DNA from: Streptomyces scabiei 87.22
Lineage (GTDB): Bacteria > Actinomycetota > Actinomycetes > Streptomycetales > Streptomycetaceae
Direction of reading: 5' to 3'
Assembly: GCF_000091305.1 (NCBI RefSeq)
Contig: NC_013929.1
Span: 6,448,001-6,512,000, forward strand
Length of the DNA: 64,000 nucleotides
The position numbers and the translations under genes were made by a program. Positions 49,616 to 57,344 of this stretch are shown here, piece after piece (within the stretch, counting starts at the first letter, position 1; each line of letters begins with the position of its first letter). A model generated the notes under the pieces. It saw nothing but the letters and a program-made list of their open reading frames with translations, did no database searches and was not told the DNA's origin.

Positions 49616-50176
49616 ATGCCTGCCCGTCGGACGGACCACGCTTCCCCGGATGCCGGATGCCGGATGCCGGATGCCGGATGCCGGATGCCGGATGCCGCGC
49701 CGCGGAACCACGGGCTGACCGGCGCAGTCTGCTCCAGCGTGGAGTCCTTACTGTTTCTGGCCCTGGTCCTCGCACCGTTCCTGGCCCCGTTGGTGGTCGC
49801 GGCCACGTCCCTGGCTCTCGCGGCCCGCGCGCATCGCCGGGAGGCGGGCAGCGGGCGTCGCCTGCCGAATGCCGGTTCGTGCGCGCTGGTCGCGGTCATG
49901 GCCGGCGCGGTCGCGCTCGGCGCGTACGCGGTCGGTGCGACGTCGGGCTTCTACGTCCTCGACCCCGACCAGATGTGCGCGGCCGAAGGCGCCCCCGGGG
50001 AGTACGTGGTGACGCGCATGACCCTGCCGGTGAGCGTGCAGTGCGTCACGGACGAGGGAGCGGGCACCGAACTGGTGCCGGCCTGGGTGAATCCGGCCGT
50101 CTTCGGAGGCATCGCGCTCGGCACGCTGGCATCGGTAGCGGCCGTCACCCAGCGGCTGCGCGGAACCGGAACCTGA
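49616..50176 (+). CDS. Two-TM membrane protein with repeat-encoded N terminus
   Basis: 186 residues. The ATG at 49616 has GGGAGG with good spacing. Residues 11-26 are encoded by seven copies of a heptanucleotide (giving PDAGCRM twice). Hydrophobic segments follow at SLLFLALVLAPFLAPLVVAA and ALVAVMAGAVALGAYAVGA, with a third near the end (VFGGIALGTLASVAAV). No family recognised. Because seven bases is not a multiple of three, a change in copy number would shift the frame. The last 90 bp are duplicated downstream (50286 onward). Confidence 0.62.
   Translation: MPARRTDHASPDAGCRMPDAGCRMPDAAPRNHGLTGAVCSSVESLLFLALVLAPFLAPLVVAATSLALAARAHRREAGSGRRLPNAGSCALVAVMAGAVALGAYAVGATSGFYVLDPDQMCAAEGAPGEYVVTRMTLPVSVQCVTDEGAGTELVPAWVNPAVFGGIALGTLASVAAVTQRLRGTGT
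49646..49694. repeat. Heptanucleotide microsatellite, (CCGGATG)7
   Basis: Seven perfect tandem copies within the 5' coding part of the membrane protein gene. Each copy contains an ATG; every third one is in frame with the downstream coding sequence (49664 and 49685). Confidence 0.92.
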
Positions 50177-50480
50177 TCCCCGACGCCCTCCAGGCCCCGC
50201 GCGGACCCGAGCCCCGACCGGACCCGAACCTCGGCCGGGGGCGCCGGACTCGCACGCGCCCGCCACCCCCACGGCCCCGAATCTGGTGAATCCGGCCGTC
50301 TTCGGAGGCGTCGCACTCGGCGCGCTGGCATCGGTAGCGGCCGTCACCCAGCGGCTGCGCGGAACCGGAAACTGATCCCCGACGCCTCCCGGTCCCGCGC
50401 GGACCCGAACCTCCGCCGGCGGGGCGCCTGACTCGGGCGCGTCGGCCACCCCCACCGCCCCGAATCCGGAGAGGCCGGAA
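50087..50480. repeat. 199-bp tandem duplication
   Basis: 50087-50285 is repeated from 50286 to about 50480. The first 100 bp of the two copies are nearly identical (a few substitutions) and the rest is more diverged. The second copy carries a headless fragment ending VAAVTQRLRGTGN of the membrane protein's C terminus. Confidence 0.85.
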
Positions 50481-50486
50481 CTCGGT

Positions 50487-51530
50487 TCAGTCCCCCCGAG
50501 GCCCCCCGGTAGACCCCCGCACCATCAGTTCCCCCCGCACCGTGGCGATCCCGCCGGGCGGCGGCTCCTCGCGGCCCATCGCGATGCGGCCCGCCCGGGC
50601 GCCCGCCTCCGACAGCGGCAGCCGTACCGTCGTCAGAGCCGGTACCGCGTCGATGCTGAACGGGAGGTCGTCGAAGCCGGCCACGGAGACGTCGTCCGGG
50701 ATGCGCAGGCCCGAGTCGCGCAGGGCGGCGCACGCGCCGAGGGCCACGGTGTCGTTGGCGGCGAGCACGGCCGTCAGGGAGGGGTCCCGTCGCAGCAGCT
50801 CCAGCGTGGCCTCGTAGCCGGAGAGCCGGTCGTAGCGCCCGTACACCGTCCAGCGGGGGTCGTCCTCGATGCCGGCCGCCGCCAGCGCCGCCCGGTGGCC
50901 CTCCAGCCGGTGCCGGGTGGTCGTCCGCTCCTGCGGCCCGGCGATGTAGCCGAGGCGCCGGTGGCCCAGTCCGATCAGATGCTCGGTCAGCCGCTGTCCG
51001 CCGCCCCGGTTGTCGAAGGTGATCGCGATCGCCTCCGGCGTGGGCGGCCGCCCGCAGAGCACCACCCGCGTCCCGGCCTCCATCAGCTTGCGCAGCTTGT
51101 TGCCGACGGCGGTCAGATGCGCCGGATCCTCGATGGCCCCGCCGGTCAGCACGACGGCGGCGGCCCGCTGCCGCTGCAGCAGCGTGAGGTACGTCAATTC
51201 GCGCTCCGGGGAGCCGCCCGTATTGCACACCACACCCAGCCGCTCCCCGCCCGCGCGCCCACCGGGCCCGCCGATCTCGGACTGGATGGCCGCGGCCATG
51301 ATCCCGAAGAAGGGGTCGGCGATGTCGTTCACGAGGATGCCGACCAGGTCGGAGGTGGCGGCGGCGAGCGCGCTGGCGGGTCCGTTGAGGACGTAGTCCA
51401 GCTCGTCCACGGCCTTCAGCACCCGCTCGCGCGTGGTCGCGGCCACCGGGTAGTTGCCGTTCAGCACCCGGGAGACGGTCGCGGGCGACACCTGCGCACG
51501 GGCCGCCACGTCCGCCAGGGTCACAGTCAT
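50487..51530 (-). CDS. LacI-family regulator
   Basis: 347 residues. The N-terminal HTH and hinge helix are VTLADVAARAQVSPATVSRV and ASALAAATSDLVG, followed by a periplasmic-binding-like effector domain (GILVNDIADPFFGIM, LGHRRLGYIAGPQERTT, VAGFDDLPFSIDAVPALTTV). It is divergent from a three-gene catabolic operon and probably represses it through the AAGCGCTT site at 51674. The inducer would be a sugar or cyclitol of that pathway. Confidence 0.93.
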   Translation of the reverse strand: MTVTLADVAARAQVSPATVSRVLNGNYPVAATTRERVLKAVDELDYVLNGPASALAAATSDLVGILVNDIADPFFGIMAAAIQSEIGGPGGRAGGERLGVVCNTGGSPERELTYLTLLQRQRAAAVVLTGGAIEDPAHLTAVGNKLRKLMEAGTRVVLCGRPPTPEAIAITFDNRGGGQRLTEHLIGLGHRRLGYIAGPQERTTTRHRLEGHRAALAAAGIEDDPRWTVYGRYDRLSGYEATLELLRRDPSLTAVLAANDTVALGACAALRDSGLRIPDDVSVAGFDDLPFSIDAVPALTTVRLPLSEAGARAGRIAMGREEPPPGGIATVRGELMVRGSTGGPRGD

Positions 51531-51670
51531 CGTTGCTCGTCCTCCGGTGCGCGTGATGTTCGGGCTGTCGGGGAACCTTACGGCCGCGATCGCCGTTCGC
51601 CCCCTCGAACAACTCGACCCCCTCGCGGTCTTGTCCGGACCGCTGCTCAGAGGCTAGCTTCTAGTTGGAT

Positions 51671-51685
51671 AGAAAGCGCTTGCTG
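51671..51685 (+). promoter_or_regulatory. LacI-type operator
   Basis: AGAAAGCGCTTGCTG contains the palindrome AAGCGCTT (51674-51681), typical of LacI-family sites, 85 bp before the first catabolic gene. Confidence 0.65.
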
Positions 51686-51765
51686 TGACGCTCACCCTTT
51701 CGTCGGGCGTACGCGGCGCCGGACGCGTACGCAGACACGAACGCACACCAACGAAAGGACCGGCC

Positions 51766-52923
51766 GTGACACGCAGAACCGTACGGATCGCCATGAACGG
51801 CGTGACCGGACGCATGGGCTACCGCCAGCACCTCGTCCGCTCCATCCTCGCCCTCCGCGAGCAGGGCGGCCTCGACCTCGGCGACGGCACCGTCCTGTGG
51901 CCGGAGCCGGTCCTCGTCGGCCGCCGCGAGCACGCCCTGAAGGCGCTCGCCGAGCAGCACGGCCTGGACCCGGCGAACGTCTCCACCGACGTGGACGCCG
52001 TCCTCGCCGACCCGACCGTCGAGATCTACTTCGACGCCCAGGTCACCTCGGCCCGCGAGGAGGCGATCAGGAAGGCCATCGCCGCCGGCAAGCACATCTA
52101 CACCGAGAAGCCGACCGCCACCGGCCTCGACGGCGCCCTGGAGCTGGCCCGTCTCGCGAACGCCGTCGGCATCAAGCACGGCGTCGTCCAGGACAAGCTG
52201 TTCCTGCCGGGCCTGCTGAAGCTCAAGCGCCTCATCGACGGCGGCTTCTTCGGCCGCATCCTCTCCATCCGCGGCGAGTTCGGCTACTGGGTCTTCGAGG
52301 GCGACTGGCAGGAGGCCCAGCGCCCCTCCTGGAACTACCGCGCGGAGGACGGCGGAGGCATCGTCGTCGACATGTTCCCGCACTGGGAGTACGTGCTGCA
52401 CGAGCTGTTCGGCCGGGTGAAGTCCGTCCAGGCCCTCACCGCCACCCACATCCCCGAGCGCTGGGACGAGCAGGACAAGCCCTACGACGCCACCGCCGAC
52501 GACGCCGCCTACGGCATCTTCGAGCTGGACGGCGGCGCGATCGCCCAGATCAACTCCTCCTGGGCCGTCCGCGTCAACCGCGACGAGCTGGTCGAGTTCC
52601 AGGTCGACGGCACCGAGGGCTCGGCGGTGGCCGGTCTGCGCAACTGCCGCGTCCAGCACCGCTCGGCCACCCCCAAGCCGGTGTGGAACCCCGACATCCC
52701 CGCCACCTACTCCTTCCGCGACCAGTGGCAGGAGGTGCCGGACAACGCCGAGTTCGACAACGGCTTCAAGGCGCAGTGGGAGCTGTTCCTCAAGCACGTC
52801 TACGCCGACGCGCCCTACCACTGGGACCTGCTGGCCGGCGCCCGCGGCGTCCAGCTCGCCGAGCTGGGCCTGAAGTCCTCGGCCGAGGGTGTCCGTCTCG
52901 ACGTACCGGAGATCCAGCTGTGA
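51766..52923 (+). CDS. Gfo/Idh/MocA-family NAD(P)-dependent oxidoreductase
   Basis: 385 residues. The N-terminal Rossmann domain starts RTVRIAMNGVTGRMGYRQHL and has the conserved HIYTEKPTATGLDGALELA, the EKP motif of the family. The C-terminal domain has GIVVDMFPHWEYVLHELFG. It should oxidise a sugar or cyclitol hydroxyl. The GTG at 51766 has AAAGGA six bases upstream. The stop overlaps the next start as GTGA, so this is the first gene of a translationally coupled three-gene operon controlled by the divergent LacI. Confidence 0.9.
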   Translation: MTRRTVRIAMNGVTGRMGYRQHLVRSILALREQGGLDLGDGTVLWPEPVLVGRREHALKALAEQHGLDPANVSTDVDAVLADPTVEIYFDAQVTSAREEAIRKAIAAGKHIYTEKPTATGLDGALELARLANAVGIKHGVVQDKLFLPGLLKLKRLIDGGFFGRILSIRGEFGYWVFEGDWQEAQRPSWNYRAEDGGGIVVDMFPHWEYVLHELFGRVKSVQALTATHIPERWDEQDKPYDATADDAAYGIFELDGGAIAQINSSWAVRVNRDELVEFQVDGTEGSAVAGLRNCRVQHRSATPKPVWNPDIPATYSFRDQWQEVPDNAEFDNGFKAQWELFLKHVYADAPYHWDLLAGARGVQLAELGLKSSAEGVRLDVPEIQL

Positions 52924-54074
52924 CGATCCACCTCCCCGGGGCCGCAGGGCAGTTGCGGGCCTACACCCCGCGCACCGAGCCGCTGGCGGTGTCCCCCGGC
53001 ACTCCCCTCACCTCCCGTACGGTCTTCTCGGCGGCGCACGTCGTCGCCGACCCGTACGCGGACGTCTCCCCGGACTCGCCCGCCGCCGTCGACTGGGACG
53101 CCACCCTCGCCTTCCGCCGCCACCTGTGGTCGCACGGCCTGGGCGTCGCCGAGGCGATGGACACCGCGCAGCGCGGCATGGGCCTGGACTGGGCGGGCGC
53201 GGCGGAGCTGATCCGCCGCAGCGCCGCCGAGGCGAAGGCCGTCGGCGGCCGGATCGCCTGCGGCGTCGGCACCGACCAGCTCACCGGCCCCGCCTCCCTG
53301 CCGGAGATCCGCAAGGCGTACGAGGAGCAGCTGGCGCTCGTCGAGGAGTCGGGCGCCCAGGCGATCCTGATGGCCTCGCGCGCGCTGGCCGCCGCCGCGA
53401 CGGGTCCCGAGGACTACCTGGAGATCTACGGCCACCTGCTCCGCCAGGCCGCCGAGCCGGTCGTCCTTCACTGGCTCGGCCCCATGTTCGACCCGGCGCT
53501 GGACGGCTACTGGGGCTCCTCGGACCTCGACGCGGCCACGGAGACCTTCCTCGCCGTGATCGCCGCCCACCCCGACAAGGTCGACGGCATCAAGGTCTCC
53601 CTGCTGGACGCCCAGCGGGAGATTGACATCCGCCGCCGGCTCCCGCAGGGGGTGCGCTGCTACACGGGCGACGACTTCAACTACCCCGAGCTGATCGCGG
53701 GCGACGCGAAGGGCTTCAGTCACGCGCTGCTCGGCATCTTCGACCCGCTGGGCCCGCTGGCGGCCGAGGCGGTACGCGTCCTGGACACGGGCGACGTACA
53801 GGGCTTCCGGGACCTCCTGGACCCGACCGTCGAGCTGTCCCGCCACCTCTTCCAGACCCCCACCCGCTTCTACAAGACGGGTGTCGTCTTCCTGGCCTGG
53901 CTGGCCGGCCACCAGGAGCACTTCACGATGGTCGGCGGCCTCCAGTCGGCCCGCTCCCTCCCGCACTTCGCGCGCGCCTACGAACTCGCCGACGGCCTGG
54001 GCCTGTTCCCGGACCCGGCGCTTGCGGAGACCCGCATGAAGAACCTGCTGTCGCTGTACGGAGTGGCCCAGTGA
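52920..54074 (+). CDS. DUF993 / dihydrodipicolinate synthase-like protein
   Basis: 384 residues. A TIM-barrel aldolase relative: EEQLALVEESGAQAILMASR, VVLHWLGPMFDPALDGYWG, HPDKVDGIKVSLLDAQREID and RCYTGDDFNYPELIAGD. The lysine in GIKVSLL is placed like the Schiff-base lysine of the DapA/NAL superfamily. It is thus likely a lyase or aldolase acting on the product of the oxidoreductase. It is coupled to both neighbours by 4-bp GTGA overlaps. The exact reaction is unknown. Confidence 0.82.
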   Translation: MTIHLPGAAGQLRAYTPRTEPLAVSPGTPLTSRTVFSAAHVVADPYADVSPDSPAAVDWDATLAFRRHLWSHGLGVAEAMDTAQRGMGLDWAGAAELIRRSAAEAKAVGGRIACGVGTDQLTGPASLPEIRKAYEEQLALVEESGAQAILMASRALAAAATGPEDYLEIYGHLLRQAAEPVVLHWLGPMFDPALDGYWGSSDLDAATETFLAVIAAHPDKVDGIKVSLLDAQREIDIRRRLPQGVRCYTGDDFNYPELIAGDAKGFSHALLGIFDPLGPLAAEAVRVLDTGDVQGFRDLLDPTVELSRHLFQTPTRFYKTGVVFLAWLAGHQEHFTMVGGLQSARSLPHFARAYELADGLGLFPDPALAETRMKNLLSLYGVAQ

Positions 54075-54910
54075 GTACCGGTACCGGACTTGAGCGCTTC
54101 TCCATCAACCAGATGACGGTCAAGCAGCTGTCGCTGCCCGAACTGGTCGACGGCTGCACCGAGTTGGGCATCCCGGGCGTGGGCCTGTGGCGCGAGCCGG
54201 TGGCGGAGTACGGCCTGGAGGCGACCGCCAAGCTGGTCCGCGACGCGGGCCTCGCGGTCACGACCCTCTGCCGGGGCGGTTTCTTCACGGCGATCGATCC
54301 GGCCGAGCGTGCGGCGGCCCTGGCCGACAACCGCAAGGCGATCGACGAGGCGGCGACGCTCGGCACCGACACCCTGGTCCTGGTCTCGGGCGGTCTCCCG
54401 TCCGGCTCGAAGGACCTGCACGGGGCACGGGAGCGCATCGCCGACGCCCTGTCGGAACTGGGCCCGTACGCGGCGGCGAACGGCGTCCGTCTCGCCATTG
54501 AGCCGCTGCACCCGATGTTCGCCTCGGACCGCTGTGTGGTGTCGACGCTCTCCCAGGCGCTGGACATCGCCGAGCGCTTCCCGGCGGAGCAGGTCGGCGT
54601 GACCGTGGACACCTACCACATCTGGTGGGACGACACGGCCCCGGCGGCGATCGCCCGCGCGGGCGCGACCGGCCGCATCCACACCTTCCAGCTCGCCGAC
54701 TGGATCACCCCGCTGCCCCAGGGCGTCCTGACCGGCCGGGGCCAGATCGGCGACGGCGCGATCGACATGCGCGAGTGGAAGGCGTACGTCGAGGCGGCGG
54801 GCTACACCGGCCCCATCGAGGTCGAGCTGTTCAACGACGAGCTGTGGGCGGGCGACGGCCGTGCGCTGCTCGCGCAGACGGCCCGGCGGTTCGTGGAACA
54901 CGCGGCGTGA
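54071..54910 (+). CDS. Sugar phosphate isomerase/epimerase (IolE/IolI-like TIM barrel)
   Basis: 279 residues of the xylose isomerase-like superfamily. ERFSINQMTVKQLSLPELVD starts the barrel; VRLAIEPLHPMFASDRCVV, VGVTVDTYHIWWDD, RIHTFQLADWITPLPQGVL and GPIEVELFND carry the metal-binding Glu, Asp, His and Glu. It is the third gene of the operon and overlaps the preceding gene as GTGA. Together the three could oxidise, isomerise and cleave a cyclitol or keto-sugar, somewhat like inositol catabolism but not the standard iol set. Confidence 0.88.
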   Translation: MSTGTGLERFSINQMTVKQLSLPELVDGCTELGIPGVGLWREPVAEYGLEATAKLVRDAGLAVTTLCRGGFFTAIDPAERAAALADNRKAIDEAATLGTDTLVLVSGGLPSGSKDLHGARERIADALSELGPYAAANGVRLAIEPLHPMFASDRCVVSTLSQALDIAERFPAEQVGVTVDTYHIWWDDTAPAAIARAGATGRIHTFQLADWITPLPQGVLTGRGQIGDGAIDMREWKAYVEAAGYTGPIEVELFNDELWAGDGRALLAQTARRFVEHAA

Positions 54911-54956
54911 CGTCCGGGCGGCGGGCGGGGGCACCACGCTCCGGTCCGCCGCCCGG

Positions 54957-55352
54957 TCAGACCTGTCGGACCTCGACCTGCTTGCCGCAGAGCGGCTTGA
55001 GGTCGTCGAGGTCAGAGGTGAGGACCGTCACCGGCGGTTGCGCCGCGCGGGCGGTGGCGGCGACGATCGCGTCCAGGGCGTACTTGTGCCCGCCGGTCCT
55101 GCCGCTGTCCTTCATCCGGGTGATGGCCTCTTTGGCGGTCTCCTTGGTGACCGGCTCCACGACGAGCCGGGAGAGGGCCCAGGCGAGGCGGGCGGTGTGC
55201 GCCCCCTGGGGATCGGCCTCCACGATCGTGGCCGCGCTGGTGATCACCCTGACGTCCCGTTTGCTCGCGACGGCGAGCCTCGCGGTCATGGCCCGGTCGC
55301 CACGCAGGTAGAGGGACAGGGCTTCACTGTCGAGCACCCAGGTGCCGCTCAC
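54957..55352 (-). CDS. PIN-domain toxin (VapC-like)
   Basis: 131 residues. The PIN nuclease acidic quartet is visible: Asp8 (VLDSEAL), Glu45 (TIVEADP), Asp94 (ALDAIVAAT) and Asp114 (TSDLDDL). VapC-type toxins cleave tRNA or rRNA in a metal-dependent way. The start overlaps the antitoxin stop by 4 bp, the usual antitoxin-first order. The pair follows the LacI operon with opposite orientation. Confidence 0.88.
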   Translation of the reverse strand: MSGTWVLDSEALSLYLRGDRAMTARLAVASKRDVRVITSAATIVEADPQGAHTARLAWALSRLVVEPVTKETAKEAITRMKDSGRTGGHKYALDAIVAATARAAQPPVTVLTSDLDDLKPLCGKQVEVRQV

Positions 55353-55624
55353 GCCACCGCCCGGTCGCCCCGGCCGCTGCCGAACATCTCGCGCTCGGCC
55401 GCGTCGATCTCCTCCTGGGTGAGAGGGCCGTGCAGCTCCTCGTTCGCGGCGATGAGTTCGTCGAGCTGGTCCCGCTCGATCTGCCGCTGGATCGCGGCCT
55501 CCACGTAGGCGGAGATGCCGCGCTTGCCGACGCGTGAACGGAGGGCCGCGATGGTGCCCTCATGTACGGAAACCGAGACGGACTTGGTCGGGCCCTCACC
55601 TGGTCCATAAGTGTGCTCACTCAC
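55349..55624 (-). CDS. VapB-like antitoxin
   Basis: 91 residues starting with GTG. KSVSVSVHEGTIAALRSRVG then ISAYVEAAIQRQIERDQLDE looks like a ribbon-helix-helix DNA-binding domain; the acidic C terminus (GPLTQEEIDAAEREMF) would bind the toxin. No ribosome site is evident, and a TAGATT lies about ten bases upstream, so the transcript may be leaderless. The A/T-rich upstream stretch with a small palindrome contrasts with the surrounding sequence. Confidence 0.83.
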   Translation of the reverse strand: MSEHTYGPGEGPTKSVSVSVHEGTIAALRSRVGKRGISAYVEAAIQRQIERDQLDELIAANEELHGPLTQEEIDAAEREMFGSGRGDRAVA

Positions 55625-55643
55625 ACACCCAATCTAGCAAAAC

Positions 55644-55654
55644 TTCTATTAGAA
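55644..55654. promoter_or_regulatory. Small palindrome in the toxin-antitoxin promoter
   Basis: TTCTATTAGAA, a perfect 11-bp palindrome 20 bp upstream of the antitoxin start in an unusually A/T-rich patch. It is the likely autoregulatory site. Confidence 0.45.
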
Positions 55655-55687
55655 CGCTCTGTCGCAGACGCGGGACGGCGCGGCGGC

Positions 55688-56053
55688 TCACCGCAGAGGG
55701 ATCACGACGGCCATGCTCACCGCGAGGGCGAGGGTCATGAGCGCGTAGTGCCTGGCCTTCAGTTTCTCGATGGGGCGGCCCAGGCGGATCAGTTCGTCCT
55801 GGCGCTTGGACCATCGGGCGAAGGCGGCGTAGTTGAGCGCGAAGTTGATCGCGACGGCGATGAACAGCAGCAGCGCCATGCGGGGCTCCCCGTCCTCGTC
55901 CTCGGGCAGACCCCGCAGGGCCGCGTAGGCCGCCACGGCCAGGACGAGCAGGACCGCCTCCCACTTGCCCCTGCGCGTGCTGGGGAACAGAGACGCGAAC
56001 ACCGTCGCGAGGGCGACTCCGGCCACGGCGGCGGTGATCCACAGAGTGCCCAA
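55688..56053 (-). CDS. Small three-TM membrane protein (paralogue A)
   Basis: 121 residues with hydrophobic segments near residues 3-22, 34-45, 60-78 and 103-119. TLWITAAVAGVALATVF at the start and RHYALMTLALAVSMAVVIPL at the end bracket the protein. It has a paralogue immediately upstream (56089-56529) with the same layout. It starts at a TTG with AGGAG nine bases upstream. No family is recognised. The gene lies 36 bp after its paralogue in the same direction, which indicates a tandem duplication. Confidence 0.65.
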   Translation of the reverse strand: MGTLWITAAVAGVALATVFASLFPSTRRGKWEAVLLVLAVAAYAALRGLPEDEDGEPRMALLLFIAVAINFALNYAAFARWSKRQDELIRLGRPIEKLKARHYALMTLALAVSMAVVIPLR

Positions 56054-56088
56054 GGTGCGCGTCTCCTATCGATCTCTGACCCGGTCTC

Positions 56089-56529
56089 TCACAGAAAGCG
56101 GGCCATGAGTGCCACGACCGCGGTGAAGGTGAGGAAGAAGACCACGGTCTGCCTGGTGGTGAGTCTCTCTCACGGTCGGCCCGAACGCGCCCGCTCCTGC
56201 TGCCGCCTGATGTGACCGGCGAAGACGACCCGCGTGAGCGCCAGGCCCAGCGCGGTGGCGGTGAACAGCGGCAGGGCTATGGGATCCCCGTCGGCCTCCT
56301 CGGGCGGAGCGCTCAGCCCCACGAAGACGGCCGCCCCCAGGATGGGCAGGACGGCCTTCCACCAGTCCTTCCTCGCGGGGACCAGCGACGTGATCGCCAC
56401 GGCCAGGGCGACCCCGGCCACGGCGGCGGTGATCCACCACTCGGTACGGGAGAAACGGGGCGGGAGCATGGGCTCCTTGCTGATGACGATCAAGGCCGGC
56501 GCAGGCCGGGACGGACGTTGCGGGGCCAA
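56089..56529 (-). pseudogene. Membrane protein paralogue B with in-frame stop
   Basis: The open part (56170-56529, up to 119 residues) matches paralogue A: WWITAAVAGVALAVAITSLV against WITAAVAGVALATVF, then PEEADGDPIALPLF against PEDEDGEPRMALLLF, ending RSGRP. There a TGA (56172-56170) stops it, but the same frame continues ERLTTRQTVVFFLTFTAVVA and LMARFL to a TGA at 56089, matching paralogue A's last helix. Paralogue A has Ile at the stop position. It is either a nonsense-inactivated gene or subject to readthrough. The start is uncertain: ATG at 56469 or TTG at 56529. Confidence 0.65.
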
Positions 56530-56640
56530 GGGACCGCCGCCGGTCCGACTGGATCACGGCCGTTCCGCCGCCGTCATCGGTCACGCGTCCACGGGTGCGT
56601 TGCCGGCGCGTCCACCCCGACTCCCGCCCGGCCTCCACCC

Positions 56641-56730
56641 ACCGTGCACGCGTACACCCAGCGGTTCGGCTCGACACCGCTGGGCGCCCGCCTCGCCAGA
56701 CACCTGGCCCTGCACCAGCCGCACGCCTGG
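56641..56730 (+). pseudogene. Fragment of a HATPase regulator gene
   Basis: 90 bp encoding YTQRFGSTPLGARLARHLAL and HQPHAW, almost identical in DNA and protein to residues 19-48 of the intact HATPase gene at 59756. The rest of the gene is missing. It lies next to the 3' end of the lectin gene. Confidence 0.7.
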
Positions 56731-56758
56731 CCGGCTCACGATGCGGGAACGCGGCTGA

Positions 56759-57250
56759 TCAGAGCCAACGCTGGTCGTGGTTCAAGCTGCAGGGCCACAC
56801 GATCACCTCGACTCCGTTGGTGGTGCTGGAGTTGGGAACGGCGAGGCAGTTGTCCTCGGCGGCGCTGGTGGAGTAGGTGTGCAGCCGGTTGATGCTGTCG
56901 CGCTTCCAGAGGTGCCACGGGGATTCGGTACAGGTGAACTGAGTGGGCTTGGCGCCGGCGTCAACGCCGATGAGGCACTCACCGGTGGCCCGGTTGACGA
57001 GCTGGTACCACTCGTCCGTCACGCGACGCAGCTCCCACTGCTGTTCGGCGTCGCCACTGCAGGTCCATTGGATCGGACGGGCGGTGCTGCTGCCGCTGCC
57101 GTGGGGAATCGCCAGACACTTCCGGGAATTGTCGTTCTTCAGCTCCTCCCACCCCGCGGCCTGAGCCGGAGACGGGGACAGGAGCAGGACGGAACCGAGT
57201 GCGAGAACCGCCGCGGCGATTCTTCGCGCTGCCTTCGGAGCACGGGACAT
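56759..57250 (-). CDS. Secreted ricin-type beta-trefoil lectin
   Basis: 163 residues with a Sec signal peptide (cleavage after PAQA). The mature part is a single ricin B domain: NSRKCLAIPHGSGSSTARPI, QWELRRVTDEWYQLVNRATG, ECLIGVDAG and NCLAVPNSSTTNGVEVIVWP ending QRWL, three subdomains with QxW-type ends, though some are degenerate (HLWKRD). It should bind carbohydrates outside the cell, without an attached enzyme. The ATG at 57250 has AGGAG six bases upstream, in preference to ATG codons at 57256 and 57268. Confidence 0.87.
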   Translation of the reverse strand: MSRAPKAARRIAAAVLALGSVLLLSPSPAQAAGWEELKNDNSRKCLAIPHGSGSSTARPIQWTCSGDAEQQWELRRVTDEWYQLVNRATGECLIGVDAGAKPTQFTCTESPWHLWKRDSINRLHTYSTSAAEDNCLAVPNSSTTNGVEVIVWPCSLNHDQRWL

Positions 57251-57344
57251 GCGCATCTCCTGGATCAAGGGACGGACGGAGAACGGACGAGTCCGCTCGG
57301 CGTACGGGAATGACCAGAATGCGGGGCGAGTGCCGCAGTTGTCG

